Positions 14,822-24,673 of a stretch of DNA of 64,000 bases are shown piece after piece; the stretch's first letter is position 1; each line of letters starts with the position of its first letter. The position numbers were made by a program, and so were the translations under genes. This DNA comes from Micromonospora pattaloongensis (GTDB taxonomy: Bacteria; Actinomycetota; Actinomycetes; Mycobacteriales; Micromonosporaceae), in assembly GCF_900107255.1 (NCBI RefSeq), contig NZ_FNPH01000001.1, positions 1,169,162 through 1,233,161 of the forward strand, read 5' to 3'. The notes beneath the pieces were generated by a model, which saw only the letters and a list, made by a program, of their open reading frames with translations, had not been told where the DNA came from and made no database searches.

Positions 14822-16261
14822 GTGACGCAGACTGAACGCCCGCAGGTCCCGAACGTGCTCGCCGGCCGCTATGCCTCGACGGAGCTGCTCGCGCTCTGGT
14901 CGCCGGAGGAGAAGATCCGGATGGAGCGGCGGCTGTGGCTGGCCGTGCTGCGCGCGCAGCGCGACCTGGGCGTTCCGCTGCCGGACGGGGTGGTCGAGGC
15001 GTACGAGGCGGTGCTCGACCGGGTCGACGTCGACTCGATCGCCGCGCGTGAGCGGATCACGCGGCACGACGTGAAGGCGCGGATCGAGGAGTTCAGCGCG
15101 CTCGCCGGGCACGAGCACGTGCACAAGGGCATGACCTCGCGCGACCTGACGGAAAACGTGGAACAGCTGCAGATCCGGGCGTCGCTGGAACTCATCCGGG
15201 ATCGGGTCGTGGCGACGCTGGCCCGGCTGGGCCGGCTCGCCGTCGAGCACGCCGAGCTGGTGATGACCGGGCGGTCGCACAACGTGGCGGCGCAGGCGAC
15301 GACGCTGGGCAAGCGGTTCGCGTCCGCGGCGGAGGAGATGCTGATTGCGTACGAGCGGCTCGACGATCTGATCGACCGCTACCCGCTGCGCGGCATCAAG
15401 GGCCCGGTCGGCACCGCCGCCGACCAGCTCGACCTCTTCGACGGCGACGCGGAGCGCGCCGCGGAGCTGGAGCGGCGGGTCGCCGGGCACCTCGGGTTCC
15501 GCCGCGTGCTCGACAGCGTCGGGCAGGTCTACCCGCGCTCGCTCGACTTCGACGTGCTCTCGGCGCTCGCCCAGACCGCGGCGGCGCCCTCGTCGCTGGC
15601 CACCACGATCCGGCTCATGGTCGGTCAGGAGCTGGCCACCGAGGGCTTCAAGCCGGGTCAGGTCGGCTCCAGCGCGATGCCGCACAAGATGAACACCCGC
15701 TCGTCGGAGCGGGTCAACGGGCTGGCCGTGGTCATCCGGGGCTACCTGTCGATGGTCGGGGAGCTCGCCGGCGACCAGTGGAACGAGGGCGACGTCTCCT
15801 GCTCGGTGGTGCGCCGGGTCGCGTTGCCGGACGCGTTCTTCGCCGCCGACGGGCTCTTCCAGACCTTCCTGACCGTCCTCGACGAATTCGGCGCCTACCC
15901 GGCGGTGATCGGTCGCGAACTCGACCGCTACCTACCCTTCCTCGCCACCACGAAGATCCTGGTCGCCGCGGTGCGCCGCGGCGTCGGCCGGGAGGTCGCG
16001 CACGAGGTGATCAAGGAGCACGCGGTCGCGGTGGCGCTGGCGATGCGGGAGAAGGGCGCGGCCGACAACGACCTGTTCGACCGGCTCGCGGCCGACGGGC
16101 GGCTGGGGCTGGCCCGGGCGGAGATCGACGAGCTGGTCGCGGACCGTGCCGCGTTCGTCGGTGCCGCGCCGGCCCAGGTGCGGGCCGTCGCGGACCGGAT
16201 CGCCGCGGTGGTCGCCGCGCACCCGGAGGCCGCCCGGTACGCCCCGGCGCCGATCCTGTAG
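14822..16261 (+). CDS. purB: Adenylosuccinate lyase
   Basis: PurB cleaves SAICAR to AICAR and adenylosuccinate to AMP, both releasing fumarate. The 479-residue protein belongs to the fumarase/aspartase superfamily: TSRDLTENVEQLQIR near residue 103, MTGRSHNVAAQATTLGKR near 147, and the signature GSSAMPHKMNTRSSERV around 281-297 bearing the catalytic Ser loop. It is the long actinobacterial form. GTG start at 14822. It is followed after six bases by the stop of a convergent YbjQ gene. Within the purine set it stands between purD and purSQL but is not in one operon with either. Confidence 0.97.
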   Translation: MTQTERPQVPNVLAGRYASTELLALWSPEEKIRMERRLWLAVLRAQRDLGVPLPDGVVEAYEAVLDRVDVDSIAARERITRHDVKARIEEFSALAGHEHVHKGMTSRDLTENVEQLQIRASLELIRDRVVATLARLGRLAVEHAELVMTGRSHNVAAQATTLGKRFASAAEEMLIAYERLDDLIDRYPLRGIKGPVGTAADQLDLFDGDAERAAELERRVAGHLGFRRVLDSVGQVYPRSLDFDVLSALAQTAAAPSSLATTIRLMVGQELATEGFKPGQVGSSAMPHKMNTRSSERVNGLAVVIRGYLSMVGELAGDQWNEGDVSCSVVRRVALPDAFFAADGLFQTFLTVLDEFGAYPAVIGRELDRYLPFLATTKILVAAVRRGVGREVAHEVIKEHAVAVALAMREKGAADNDLFDRLAADGRLGLARAEIDELVADRAAFVGAAPAQVRAVADRIAAVVAAHPEAARYAPAPIL

Positions 16262-16267
16262 CCCCGG

Positions 16268-16696
16268 TCAGCTCCCCCCGGAGGTCGAACCCGCTGCCGC
16301 GTTCGTACCCTGCTCACTGCCGGTCTTCTGGTTGCCCTGCGGCGGCTGCGGGTGCGACTTCTCCGGCTTGTCCGGTTCGGGCCGGATCTGGAGGACAACC
16401 GCGGCGGTGCCGTACGCGCAGAGCTCGATGTGGGTGGGGCCCACCTCGCGGCAGTCGAACCGCATCCCGAGGACGGCGTTGGCCCCTTTCTTCTGGGCCG
16501 CCTGGCCCAGCTTCGTGATCGCGTCCATCCGGTACTTGGTGAGGTTGTCCGCGCCCTGCGGGTCCGACTTGCCGCCCCGTAGGCTCTTCACGCCTTCCTT
16601 GAAGGGGTTGATGGAGCGGACGGCCGAGACGACCACCTCGCCGAGCACCGCGCGTATCTCGAATCCGGGCAGATCATTCGTCGTCACAACCAGCAC
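16268..16696 (-). CDS. YbjQ/UPF0145 family protein
   Basis: A 142-residue protein with the YbjQ (UPF0145) fold, a pentameric beta-barrel-like domain of unknown role, once proposed to bind heavy metals. It begins LVVTTNDLPGFEIRAVLGEVV, continues AVRSINPFKEGVKSLRGG, and has the conserved KKGANAVLGMRFDC near residue 70-85. The last 40 residues are a low-complexity Pro/Gln/Gly/Ser tail absent in the basic family. GTG start at 16696. It is convergent with purB, with only six bases between the stop codons. Confidence 0.87.
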   Translation of the reverse strand: MLVVTTNDLPGFEIRAVLGEVVVSAVRSINPFKEGVKSLRGGKSDPQGADNLTKYRMDAITKLGQAAQKKGANAVLGMRFDCREVGPTHIELCAYGTAAVVLQIRPEPDKPEKSHPQPPQGNQKTGSEQGTNAAAGSTSGGS

Positions 16697-16771
16697 GGCC
16701 TGATGCTAGGTGCGCGGCGATCACGGCAGTTGCGGAGAGTAACCGGCCGGCCGCGATGTGCAAAACAGTGC

Positions 16772-16806
16772 GGCGCGGACTCCCCGGCGGATCGGGAGTC
16801 CGCGCC
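16772..16806 (-). terminator. 13-bp hairpin after serine protease gene
   Basis: GGCGCGGACTCCC (16772-16784) pairs with 16794-16806 around a nine-base loop, 30 bases beyond the protease stop codon. No T-run is visible. Confidence 0.7.
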
Positions 16807-16835
16807 GCAGCAGCGCAGAGTCGGGACGTTCGGCG

Positions 16836-17510
16836 TCAGACGCCCGAGACCGAACGGATCCAGGAGCGGTTGTACGCGACGCTGCCGTAGTTCTGGATGC
16901 TCTGGCCGTCGGCGGTGGAGGCGACGCCCACCTGGGCCCCGTTGTAGAACTGCGGACCACCCGAGTCGCCGCGCCAGGCGTTGCCGTTCACCCGCGTGCT
17001 GCGGATCGCCCGGCCGCCGTACGCGTCGGTGACGTTGGTGCTCGTCACCTGGACCGTGGCGGTCTTGAGCACCGTCGACGCCGAGCAGCCGCTGTAGCAC
17101 GTCATGCCCCAGCCGTAGATGCTGTTGTTCGAGCCGACCGGCGGGTAGCTGCTGGAGAGCGTCACGTACGACGTGTTGATCGCGGTGCTGAGCTGCAGCA
17201 GCGCCAGGTCGGACTGGCTGTAGGTAGCGGTCACGCCGCTGGTGACGCCGCCGGAGGTGCGGTTGACGGAGCCGACCCGCACCGACATGGTCCCGCCGAG
17301 GCAGTGCCGGGCGGTGAGCACCCAGCGCGACGCGATGATCGTGCCGGAGCAGGTGAACGAGCCGTTGCTGAGAACGGCCGCCGCCCAGGGCGCCGACGAG
17401 ACCGTGCCGCCGCCGATGATGGGTTGCGGCGCGGCGACCGCCGCGCCCGGCGCGGTGAGCGCGCCGACCAGTGCCGTGGCGGCGACCGCCAGGGTCAGGC
17501 GAAGACGCAT
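16836..17510 (-). CDS. Secreted trypsin-like serine protease (S1)
   Basis: A 224-residue secreted protease. Residues 1-27 are a signal peptide (LTLAVAATALVGALTAPGAAVAA). The mature enzyme starts near PIIGGGTVSSAPWAAAV, an activation-type N-terminus with almost no propeptide. The catalytic triad is complete: His69 in LTARHC, Asp101 in QSDLALLQL, and Ser183 in GDSGGP. Four further Cys can make disulfides. The residue six before the Ser is Asn in VNGNAWRGDSGGP, not the Asp of trypsin, so Arg/Lys specificity is not assured. Single gene with its own terminator. Confidence 0.92.
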   Translation of the reverse strand: MRLRLTLAVAATALVGALTAPGAAVAAPQPIIGGGTVSSAPWAAAVLSNGSFTCSGTIIASRWVLTARHCLGGTMSVRVGSVNRTSGGVTSGVTATYSQSDLALLQLSTAINTSYVTLSSSYPPVGSNNSIYGWGMTCYSGCSASTVLKTATVQVTSTNVTDAYGGRAIRSTRVNGNAWRGDSGGPQFYNGAQVGVASTADGQSIQNYGSVAYNRSWIRSVSGV

Positions 17511-17906
17511 GGAGGGCTCCTTCCGAGGGGTTGCCCGGGCGTGCCGGGTCGGTGAGCCACCGCGAGCCGGGGGGTCGGCCGGCGGAGTGTTACATCCGAC
17601 GTTCGAATGTGAACTTCGGCTGTTTGACGTCAGACGCTAGGACGTTCGGTGGTCATCCACAAGAATCAAATCGAGGTCATACGATGGGCTGATGCTTCCG
17701 CCCGATCATCCGTCGACGTGGATCGATTGATCACCGATCGGGTCGATAAGTCGGGGCCGGGCCGGCGCTCCACACCACTTCCACACGGCGTCCACCAGCC
17801 GCTACCGCCGGCGGCCCCCGCGTCGACGCGTGTATCTACCGGGTAGGCTGGGCGCGCTCGCCCCTTTGGGTCGGCACCCAACTGCGTACACAGTCAGGAG
17901 TGCCCC
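17511..17906. other. Divergent promoter region of protease and purS
   Basis: About 400 bases without a convincing gene. The short open frames have no conserved motifs. It must hold the promoter of the protease (left) and of purSQL (right). A perfect palindrome CGCGTCGACGCG lies at 17819-17830, followed by CTACCGGGTAG around a possible -10 box (TAGGCT), about 65 bases before purS. Confidence 0.5.
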
Positions 17907-18173
17907 GTGGCTCGCGTCGTCGTCGACGTCATGCTCAAGCCGGAGATTCTCGATCCTCAGGGCCAGGCGGTCGCCAACGCGCTGCCGCGGCTCGGAGTGG
18001 ACGACGTCGCATCGGTGCGCATCGGCCGCCGTATCGAGATCGACTTTGTTGGTGAGCCCGACCTCGACCGGGCTCGTGAGATCGCCGACAAGCTGCTCGC
18101 CAACCCCGTGATCGAGGACTTCTCGATCCGCGTGGTCGACGCCGAGCCCGACGCCGTGGACAGCCGGTCGTGA
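17907..18173 (+). CDS. purS: FGAM synthase subunit PurS
   Basis: An 88-residue PurS, the small subunit that bridges PurL and PurQ in the three-part FGAM synthase of Gram-positive bacteria. It has the typical [20 protein letters not shown] start, the middle [17 protein letters not shown], and [10 protein letters not shown] near the end. GTG start at 17907. Its stop overlaps the purQ start by four bases (GTGA), so the subunits are made in coupled translation. Confidence 0.96.
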   Translation: MARVVVDVMLKPEILDPQGQAVANALPRLGVDDVASVRIGRRIEIDFVGEPDLDRAREIADKLLANPVIEDFSIRVVDAEPDAVDSRS

Positions 18174-18853
18174 CCGCCCGGGTGGGCGTGGTCACGTTCC
18201 CCGGTTCGCTCGACGACGGGGACGCCGCCCGCGCCGTACGCCTGGCCGGCGGCGAGGCCGTGCGGCTGTGGCACAACGACCCGGACCTGCGGGGCGTCGA
18301 CGCGGTGGTGCTGCCCGGCGGCTTCTCGTACGGCGACTACCTGCGCTGCGGCGCGATCGCACGGTTCGCGCCGGCGATGGAGTCCATCGTCGCCGCGGCC
18401 CGGGACGGCCTGCCGGTGCTCGGCATCTGCAACGGGTTCCAGATCCTCTGCGAGGCGCACCTGCTGCCCGGCGCCCTGACCCGCAACCAGCACCTGCACT
18501 TCCGCAACCGCGACCAGCTGCTGCGCATCGAGTCGGTCGACACCGCCTTCACCAACAGCTTCACCAGCGGCCAGGAGGTGCTCATCCCGGTCAAGAACGG
18601 TGAGGGCTGCTACGTGGCCGACGAGCGCACGCTCGACGAGCTGGAGGCGACCGGCCGGGTCGTGGCGCGGTACGTCGGCGGCAACCCGAACGGTTCGCAG
18701 CGGGACATCGCCGCGATCACCAACGAGGCGGGCAACGTGGTGGGCATCATGCCGCACCCGGAGCACGCCGTGGAGGCCCTCACCGGCCCGTCCCTCGACG
18801 GGCTCGGCTTCTTCACCTCGATCCTCAAGCACCTCGCGGGAGCGCCGGCATGA
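18170..18853 (+). CDS. purQ: FGAM synthase glutaminase subunit PurQ
   Basis: A 227-residue class I glutamine amidotransferase that supplies ammonia to PurL. The nucleophile Cys87 is in [11 protein letters not shown], the oxyanion region is [15 protein letters not shown], and the His/Glu pair is in [11 protein letters not shown] near residue 197. Length is normal. The start overlaps purS and the stop overlaps purL (both ATGA/GTGA type), forming a tight purS-purQ-purL operon. Confidence 0.97.
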   Translation: MTARVGVVTFPGSLDDGDAARAVRLAGGEAVRLWHNDPDLRGVDAVVLPGGFSYGDYLRCGAIARFAPAMESIVAAARDGLPVLGICNGFQILCEAHLLPGALTRNQHLHFRNRDQLLRIESVDTAFTNSFTSGQEVLIPVKNGEGCYVADERTLDELEATGRVVARYVGGNPNGSQRDIAAITNEAGNVVGIMPHPEHAVEALTGPSLDGLGFFTSILKHLAGAPA

Positions 18854-21444
18854 CCACTCAGCCCGACATCGCGTCGAGCGAGGCGACCGACGTGACCAAC
18901 CCGGCCGCGCCGGACGCGGGCGCGCCGGACGGCGCCGCGGCGGCCGCCGAGCCCGCGCCCGCCGACGGTCTCGCCGTCGACGCGTACCCGGCCGGACCCG
19001 ACACCGTCGAACGGGCCACCGCCACCCCGGCCGAGCTGCAGCCCTACCCGGAGCTCGGGCTGCGCGACGACGAGTACGAGCGGATCCGGCAGGTCCTCGG
19101 GCGGCGCCCGACGCAGTCCGAGCTGGCGATGTACTCGATCATGTGGAGCGAGCACTGCTCCTACAAGTCGAGCAAGGTGCACCTGCGGCAGTTCGGTGAG
19201 AAGGCACCGCCCAGCGACCGGATGCTCGCCGGGATCGGCGAGAACGCCGGCGTGATCCAGGTCTCCGACACCCTCGCCGTGACCTTCAAGGTCGAGTCGC
19301 ACAACCACCCGAGCTTCGTCGAGCCGTACCAGGGCGCGGCGACCGGTGTCGGCGGCATCGTCCGGGACATCCTCGCGATGGGCGCCCGCCCGGTCGCGGT
19401 GATGGACGCGCTGCGGTTCGGCGCCGCCGACCACTCCGACACCGCGCGGGTGCTGCCCGGCGTGGTCGCCGGCGTCGGCGGGTACGGCAACTGCCTCGGG
19501 CTGCCCAACATCGGCGGCGAGGTCGTCTTCGACCCCTGCTACCAGGGCAACCCGCTGGTCAACGCGCTCTCCATCGGCGTGCTGCCGGTCGACCGGCTCC
19601 AGAACAAGGCCGCCGCCGGCGCGGGCAACGTCGTCGTGCTGATGGGCGCGAAGACCGGCCGCGACGGCATCGGCGGGGTGTCGGTGCTGGCCAGCGCGAC
19701 CTTCGACGACGGCAGTGAGCAGCGCCGGCCCTCGGTGCAGGTCGGTGACCCGTTCACCGAGAAGCTGCTGATCGAGTCGTCTCTGGAGCTGTACGACGCC
19801 GGTCTGGTCGTCGGCATCCAGGACCTCGGCGGTGCCGGTCTCACCTGCGCGCTGACCGAGACCGCCGCCGCGGCCGGCACCGGCATGCAGGTCTGGCTGG
19901 AACGCGTCCCGCTGCGCGAGCCCTCCATGGAGCCGCACGAGATCCTCGCCAGTGAGTCCCAGGAGCGGATGCTGCTGATCGTCGAGCCGGAGAAGCTCGA
20001 CGCGGTGCTGGCGACCGCGGAGAAATGGGGCGTGCTGGCGACCCCGATCGGCGAGGTGACCCCGGCCGGGGCCGACGGCGAGCCGGGGCGGCTGGTCATC
20101 ACGTGGCGGGGCCACACGGTGGTGGACGTGCCGCCGGGATCGCTCGCCGACGACGGGCCCGTCTACGCGCGCCCGATGCGCGAGCCGGCGGACCTGATCC
20201 TGCTGCAGGCGGACCGGGCCGAGACGCTGCCCCGTCCGGCGACCCCGGAGGAGCTGCGGGAGACGCTGCTGCGGATGGTCGCCTCGCCGAACCTCTGCGA
20301 CAAGACGTGGGTGACCGAGCAGTACGACCGCTACGTGCTCGGCAACACCGTCCTGGCGCAGCCCGAGGATGCCGGCGTCATCCGCATCGACGAGGAGAGC
20401 GGCCTCGGCGTCGCGCTCTCGCTCGACGGCAACGGCCGGTACGCGCGGCTCGACCCGTACAACGGGGCCCGGCTGGCGCTCGCCGAGTCGTACCGGAACG
20501 TCGCGGTGACTGGCGCGCAGCCGGTGGCCGTCACGAACTGCCTCAACTTCGGCTCCCCCGAGGACCCGGCGGTGATGTGGCAGTTCGCGGAGGCCGTCCG
20601 CGGCCTGGCCGACGGCTGCGCGGAGCTTGGCATCCCGGTCACCGGTGGCAACGTCAGCTTCTACAACCAGACCGGGGCGGCGGCGATCCATCCGACGCCG
20701 GTCGTCGGCGTGCTGGGGATCGTCGACGACGTGGCGCGGCGGGTGCCGATCGGTTTCCCGACCCCGACCACTCAGGACGGGGATCTGATCTTCCTGCTCG
20801 GGGAGACCCGGCTTGAGCTCTCGGGCTCCGAGTGGGCGTGGGTGACGCATGAGCACCTCGGCGGGGTGCCGCCCCGCGTCGACCTGGTCCGCGAGCAGGT
20901 GCTCGCCCGGGTGATCGCCGATGCGGCCCGCGCCGGGCACGTCAGCGCCGCCCACGACCTCTCCGACGGTGGTCTCGCCCAGACGCTGGTCGAGTCGTGC
21001 CTGCGCCGCGGCGTCGGCGCGCAGATCACCGTGCCGGAGGAGTTCGCGACCGGCTCGATGCCGTTCGTCTACCTCTTCAGCGAGTCGGCCGGCCGCGCGA
21101 TCGTGGTCGTGCCGCGCGACCGGGAGGACGCGTTCGGCGAGATCTGCGCGCAGCACGAGCTCCCCGCCACGCTGATCGGCGTCACCGACGCCATCAGCGG
21201 CGCTCTTGAGGTCCGTGACCAGTTCACGATCGGCCTCGACGAGCTCCGCACGGCGTTCACGGCGACCCTGCCGCGGCTCTTCGGGCCCGCGGTGAACGAT
21301 CCCGCCGAGGACGCCGGGGCGTCGGCGCGGGCCGGCGTGCCGGTCGCGGCGTCGGCGAGCGCGCAGACCGCGCCGCCGGAGGCGCCGCCGAGCGACGGGG
21401 GTGCGGCGGAGACGCCCGGAGCGCCGGCCGCCGACAACGGCTGA
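18850..21444 (+). CDS. purL: FGAM synthase catalytic subunit PurL, with extra tails
   Basis: The large ATP-dependent subunit that converts FGAR to FGAM. At 864 residues it is about 100 longer than the usual small-type PurL. The core from about residue 60 to 815 is complete: [14 protein letters not shown] near 97, [23 protein letters not shown] near 140, [16 protein letters not shown] near 325, [10 protein letters not shown] near 565, and [11 protein letters not shown] near 597. The first ~55 and last ~55 residues are Ala/Pro-rich and look disordered. The ATG overlaps the purQ stop; a start after the tail is possible but there is no good ribosome binding site for one. Confidence 0.96.
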   Translation: MTTQPDIASSEATDVTNPAAPDAGAPDGAAAAAEPAPADGLAVDAYPAGPDTVERATATPAELQPYPELGLRDDEYERIRQVLGRRPTQSELAMYSIMWSEHCSYKSSKVHLRQFGEKAPPSDRMLAGIGENAGVIQVSDTLAVTFKVESHNHPSFVEPYQGAATGVGGIVRDILAMGARPVAVMDALRFGAADHSDTARVLPGVVAGVGGYGNCLGLPNIGGEVVFDPCYQGNPLVNALSIGVLPVDRLQNKAAAGAGNVVVLMGAKTGRDGIGGVSVLASATFDDGSEQRRPSVQVGDPFTEKLLIESSLELYDAGLVVGIQDLGGAGLTCALTETAAAAGTGMQVWLERVPLREPSMEPHEILASESQERMLLIVEPEKLDAVLATAEKWGVLATPIGEVTPAGADGEPGRLVITWRGHTVVDVPPGSLADDGPVYARPMREPADLILLQADRAETLPRPATPEELRETLLRMVASPNLCDKTWVTEQYDRYVLGNTVLAQPEDAGVIRIDEESGLGVALSLDGNGRYARLDPYNGARLALAESYRNVAVTGAQPVAVTNCLNFGSPEDPAVMWQFAEAVRGLADGCAELGIPVTGGNVSFYNQTGAAAIHPTPVVGVLGIVDDVARRVPIGFPTPTTQDGDLIFLLGETRLELSGSEWAWVTHEHLGGVPPRVDLVREQVLARVIADAARAGHVSAAHDLSDGGLAQTLVESCLRRGVGAQITVPEEFATGSMPFVYLFSESAGRAIVVVPRDREDAFGEICAQHELPATLIGVTDAISGALEVRDQFTIGLDELRTAFTATLPRLFGPAVNDPAEDAGASARAGVPVAASASAQTAPPEAPPSDGGAAETPGAPAADNG

Positions 21445-21447
21445 CGG

Positions 21448-22203
21448 GTGCCGGAGCCCGTCCACACGCAGCCGGGCACGGGCGCGCGGTTCGACTGGGG
21501 GCTCGCGGGCGCGGCCGAGTTCGGCCGCGTCTGCGCCGCCCTGGTCGTCGTCGACGTGCTCTCCTTCACCACCGCCGTCGTCGTGGCGGTCGGCCGGGGA
21601 ACGCGGGTGCACCCGTTCCCCTGGGGCGTTCAGGCCGCCGAGTACGCGCGCCGGATCGGTGCGGTCGCCGGGGTCGCCCGTGGCGCCGTCACGCCGCACC
21701 GACCGTGGTCGGTGTCGCCCGCCGCGCTGCGGGACGCCCCGGTCGTGCCCGACCTGGTGCTGCCCTCACCGAACGGCTCGGCGATCTGCGCCGCCGCCAG
21801 CGCCACCGGCCTGCCCGTGCTCGCCGGGTGCCTGCGGAACGCACCCGCCGTCGCGCGCTGGCTCATCGACCACGGGTACGGCACCGCCGACGCCCCGATC
21901 GGCGTGATCGCGGCCGGTGAGCGCTGGCCGGACGGCGGGCTGCGCCCCGGTGTCGAGGATCTGCTCGGCGCCGCCGCCATCCTGGACGGTCTCGCCACGG
22001 TCCCCGGTGGGCTGTCCGTGGAGGCGGCCGTCGCGCTCGCGGCCCTGGCCAGCGTCCCCGACGTGCCGGCTGCCGTCCGCGGCTGCGTATCCGGCCGCGA
22101 GCTCATCGGACGCGGCTTCGCCGAGGACGTCGCGATCGCCGCCGAGCCGGGAGTCTCCGATGTGGTCCCGGTGCTACGCAACGGCGTCTTCACCGCAAAG
22201 TGA
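21448..22203 (+). CDS. 2-phosphosulfolactate phosphatase-like protein (ComB family)
   Basis: A 251-residue protein of the ComB family. Signs are VVVDVLSFTTAVVVAVGRG (residues about 33-51), VLPSPNGSAICAAA near 107, VLAGCLRNAPAVARWL, and AAGERWPDGGLRPGVEDLLGAA near 150. ComB is a Mg-dependent phosphatase of coenzyme M synthesis in methanogens; the role in actinomycetes, which do not make that cofactor in the usual way, is not known. GTG start three bases after the purL stop, so it is probably the last gene of purSQL. This position beside purL is common in actinomycetes as far as I recall. Confidence 0.88.
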   Translation: MPEPVHTQPGTGARFDWGLAGAAEFGRVCAALVVVDVLSFTTAVVVAVGRGTRVHPFPWGVQAAEYARRIGAVAGVARGAVTPHRPWSVSPAALRDAPVVPDLVLPSPNGSAICAAASATGLPVLAGCLRNAPAVARWLIDHGYGTADAPIGVIAAGERWPDGGLRPGVEDLLGAAAILDGLATVPGGLSVEAAVALAALASVPDVPAAVRGCVSGRELIGRGFAEDVAIAAEPGVSDVVPVLRNGVFTAK

Positions 22204-22247
22204 TCAGGGGCCCCGGCCGGGGTGGGAACCCCGGCCGAGACCCCTGA
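22204..22247. terminator. Long bidirectional hairpin terminator
   Basis: TCAGGGG...CCGGCCGGGGT (22204-22223) folds on ACCCCGGCCG...CCCCTGA (22228-22247) with a small internal mismatch and a four-base loop. It separates the purSQL operon from a convergent gene. Confidence 0.85.
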
Positions 22248-22259
22248 CGGAAGGCCTCG

Positions 22260-24515
22260 TCAGTCGTCGAGCCAGTCCAGCGACCGCCGCTCCGACCGGC
22301 CCGGCTGCGGCGGTCCGCCGTGTCGGGGCTGACCGCCGGCCGGCGGCTGGTCATCGTAGTAGCCGCCCTGGTCGTAGCCGCGCTCGCCGTAGCCACCGCG
22401 CTGGTCCGGGCCGCCGCGCTGCTCCGGGCCGCCGTAACCGCCGCGCTGGTCGGCGCCGGGGTAGCCACCGCGCTGGTCCGGCCCGGCCGGACCGCCGTAG
22501 CCGCCCCGCTGGTCGTACCCGCCGCCGCGCTGGTCGTAGCCGCCGGGAGCCCCGCCGTAGCCGGCGCCCGGGTCGTACCCGCTGCCCGCGCTCGGCGTCT
22601 CGTACCCGCCGCCGCGCTGGTCGTACCCGCCCGCGGGCTGGTCGTACCCGCCCGCGGGCTGGTCGTAGCCGCCGGCGGGCGCGTCGTAGCCGCCACCCTG
22701 GCCGTAGCCCGGCTCCGGGCTGTAACCGCCGCGACCCGGCTCGTTGTCCCGCTCATACGGCGCCGCCGGGCGGGCGTACGGGTCGGCGCCGCCGTCGTAG
22801 CGGCCCGTCGGCTCGTCGTAGCGTTCGCCGTAGCCGCCCTGTTGCCCGTAACCCGGGGCCGGCTGGCCGGCGGGACCCGCGTAGTCGTGCCCGCCGTAGC
22901 CCTCGGCGCCCGGGCCGCGACCCGGCGCGCCGTAGCCGCCGGGCGAGGGGCCGTTGCCGTAGCCGGGAGCGGCCGGGCCGCCGGGGGCGCCGTAGCCGCC
23001 GCCGGACGCCGGGGCGTTGGGGGCGCCGTAACCGCCGCCGGACGACGGGGCGTTGGGGGCGCCGTAGCCGGGTCCCTGCGGCGCGCCGTAGCCGCCGGGC
23101 GGGCCGGCCGGCCCGGCGCCGTAGCCGCCGCCGGAAGAGGGGGCGTTGCCGTATCCGCCCGGACCGCCACCGTAGACACTCGTCGCGTCGCCCGCGCCGT
23201 AGCCGGCCTGGGTCGGGGCCCCACCGCCGTACACGCTGGTCGCCTCGGCCGCGCCGTAGCCGGGCTGGGTGGGCGCGCCGCCGCCGTACCCACCGCCGTA
23301 CGACGGTCCCTGCGGGCCGCCCGGCTGCGCCGGCGGCAGCGGTGCCCCGTACGGGTCGGGGTACTCGTCGTCGATCGGCGGCATGGTGTGCAGCATGGTC
23401 GGCGCGTCGGCGAGCGAGCCGCCGGTGACCATCGTGGCGTCCGCGCCGCCGCCGGCCGGGCCACCGATCCGGGTCGCATCGTTGCCGCCGCGGTAGCCGC
23501 CCGCCGCCGCCCCGGCCCCGGTACGTCCGGCCGGCGCGTCCTCGTCGTTCTCCGCGTCGTCCTCGTTCTCCTTGCGCCGGACGAGCAGCAGCACGATCGC
23601 GCCCACGCCGAGCGCGAGCAGCAGAACGCCGCCAATGATCAGCAGCCACGAGCTGAAACCGCTGCTGTCCGAGGCTTCGGTGGTGGCGGGGTCGGCCGCG
23701 GCCGGAGCCTCGCTCTCGTCGGTGGCCGGCTCCTCGTTGGCGGCGTCGGCGGTCGGCGACGGCGTCGCGGACGGCGTCGGAGCGGCCTCGGTCTTCAGCG
23801 CCAGCGTCGGGCCGGTCACCGACTGCCCGGCGGCCGCGTTGAAGGTCTTGGGCTCGCTCTGCTTGTACTTGTCGGCCTGCGCCGCGACGATGATCTCGCC
23901 GGGGGAGATCGGGTTGGAATCGGACGACGTGAAGCGGTAGTTGCCGCTGTCGTTCGTGTTGGTGGTGTAGCGGTGGCCCTTGGAGTCGCTCATCGCCACC
24001 GTCGCGCCCGGGATCGCCTCCCCGGTGTCGATGTCGGTGACCTTCCCCGACACCGACCTGACCGTCGCGGCCTGCTGCGATTTGACGGTCACATTTTGCT
24101 GCGCCGATCCGGTGTCGCTCCCCGCCTGCGCCTGAATCTGAAGCTGGCCCGACTTGCTCTGCCCGGCGGCAACGTTCCCTGCGCGCAGCGTCGCTTCGAA
24201 GGTCGCCGACTCGCCGCGCCTGATCGTTTCAGTGGCGGAGCAACCGCTCTGGCAGGAGAGCTCCGGGAAGGACGACCTCACGTTGATCGTGAATTGGTCA
24301 TCCTCGGGCCCGGCGATCCCGCCGGCATTGTTGTTCTTCACCCGGAACTTGAGCGTGACGGTCTGGCCTGGCGATAGAGTCGTCGCGAGGCTGGTGATCT
24401 GCACCGTCGGCGCTTCTGCGAGGGCGGGGTTTGCGGGGGCGGCGACCAGGGCACTGCATGCCAGCGCCACGACCACACCGGCCCGCGTCAACCAGGCTCG
24501 TCGGTGTGTTGTCAC
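22260..24515 (-). CDS. Membrane protein with CnaB-like ectodomain and long Gly/Tyr/Gln-rich cytosolic tail
   Basis: A 751-residue protein counted from GTG 24515, which has GGAAGG eight bases upstream. Residues 1-34 are a signal peptide. About 36-145 form a beta-rich domain with a CQSGC Cys pair; 151-240 look like a carboxypeptidase-regulatory/CnaB-type domain (VSGKVTDIDTGEAIPGATV, then DSGNYRFTS). A Pro/Thr/Glu linker leads to one membrane helix at 290-312. The remaining 440 residues are low complexity: repeated GGYDQ, GGYGAP and QRGG units with many Tyr and Gln. Near the membrane, the motif [D/E]AT[R/M/S][I/V] occurs four times, possible Thr phosphorylation sites. No close functional family is recognised; it ends SLDWLDD. 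Confidence 0.82.
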   Translation of the reverse strand: MTTHRRAWLTRAGVVVALACSALVAAPANPALAEAPTVQITSLATTLSPGQTVTLKFRVKNNNAGGIAGPEDDQFTINVRSSFPELSCQSGCSATETIRRGESATFEATLRAGNVAAGQSKSGQLQIQAQAGSDTGSAQQNVTVKSQQAATVRSVSGKVTDIDTGEAIPGATVAMSDSKGHRYTTNTNDSGNYRFTSSDSNPISPGEIIVAAQADKYKQSEPKTFNAAAGQSVTGPTLALKTEAAPTPSATPSPTADAANEEPATDESEAPAAADPATTEASDSSGFSSWLLIIGGVLLLALGVGAIVLLLVRRKENEDDAENDEDAPAGRTGAGAAAGGYRGGNDATRIGGPAGGGADATMVTGGSLADAPTMLHTMPPIDDEYPDPYGAPLPPAQPGGPQGPSYGGGYGGGAPTQPGYGAAEATSVYGGGAPTQAGYGAGDATSVYGGGPGGYGNAPSSGGGYGAGPAGPPGGYGAPQGPGYGAPNAPSSGGGYGAPNAPASGGGYGAPGGPAAPGYGNGPSPGGYGAPGRGPGAEGYGGHDYAGPAGQPAPGYGQQGGYGERYDEPTGRYDGGADPYARPAAPYERDNEPGRGGYSPEPGYGQGGGYDAPAGGYDQPAGGYDQPAGGYDQRGGGYETPSAGSGYDPGAGYGGAPGGYDQRGGGYDQRGGYGGPAGPDQRGGYPGADQRGGYGGPEQRGGPDQRGGYGERGYDQGGYYDDQPPAGGQPRHGGPPQPGRSERRSLDWLDD

Positions 24516-24673
24516 GTCCACCGCCTTCCGGTCTGAAATCTTCCCCGACCGATGTCTTCGGGCAGGGGCCACCCGTGACGAGTACACCGTCGGCAACTAT
24601 GCCTTGTCTGACCGGATCGGCGCGACCCAGGCCCGGCATGAAGCAGCGCGACGGTGAGTCGTATCGTCCCGTC

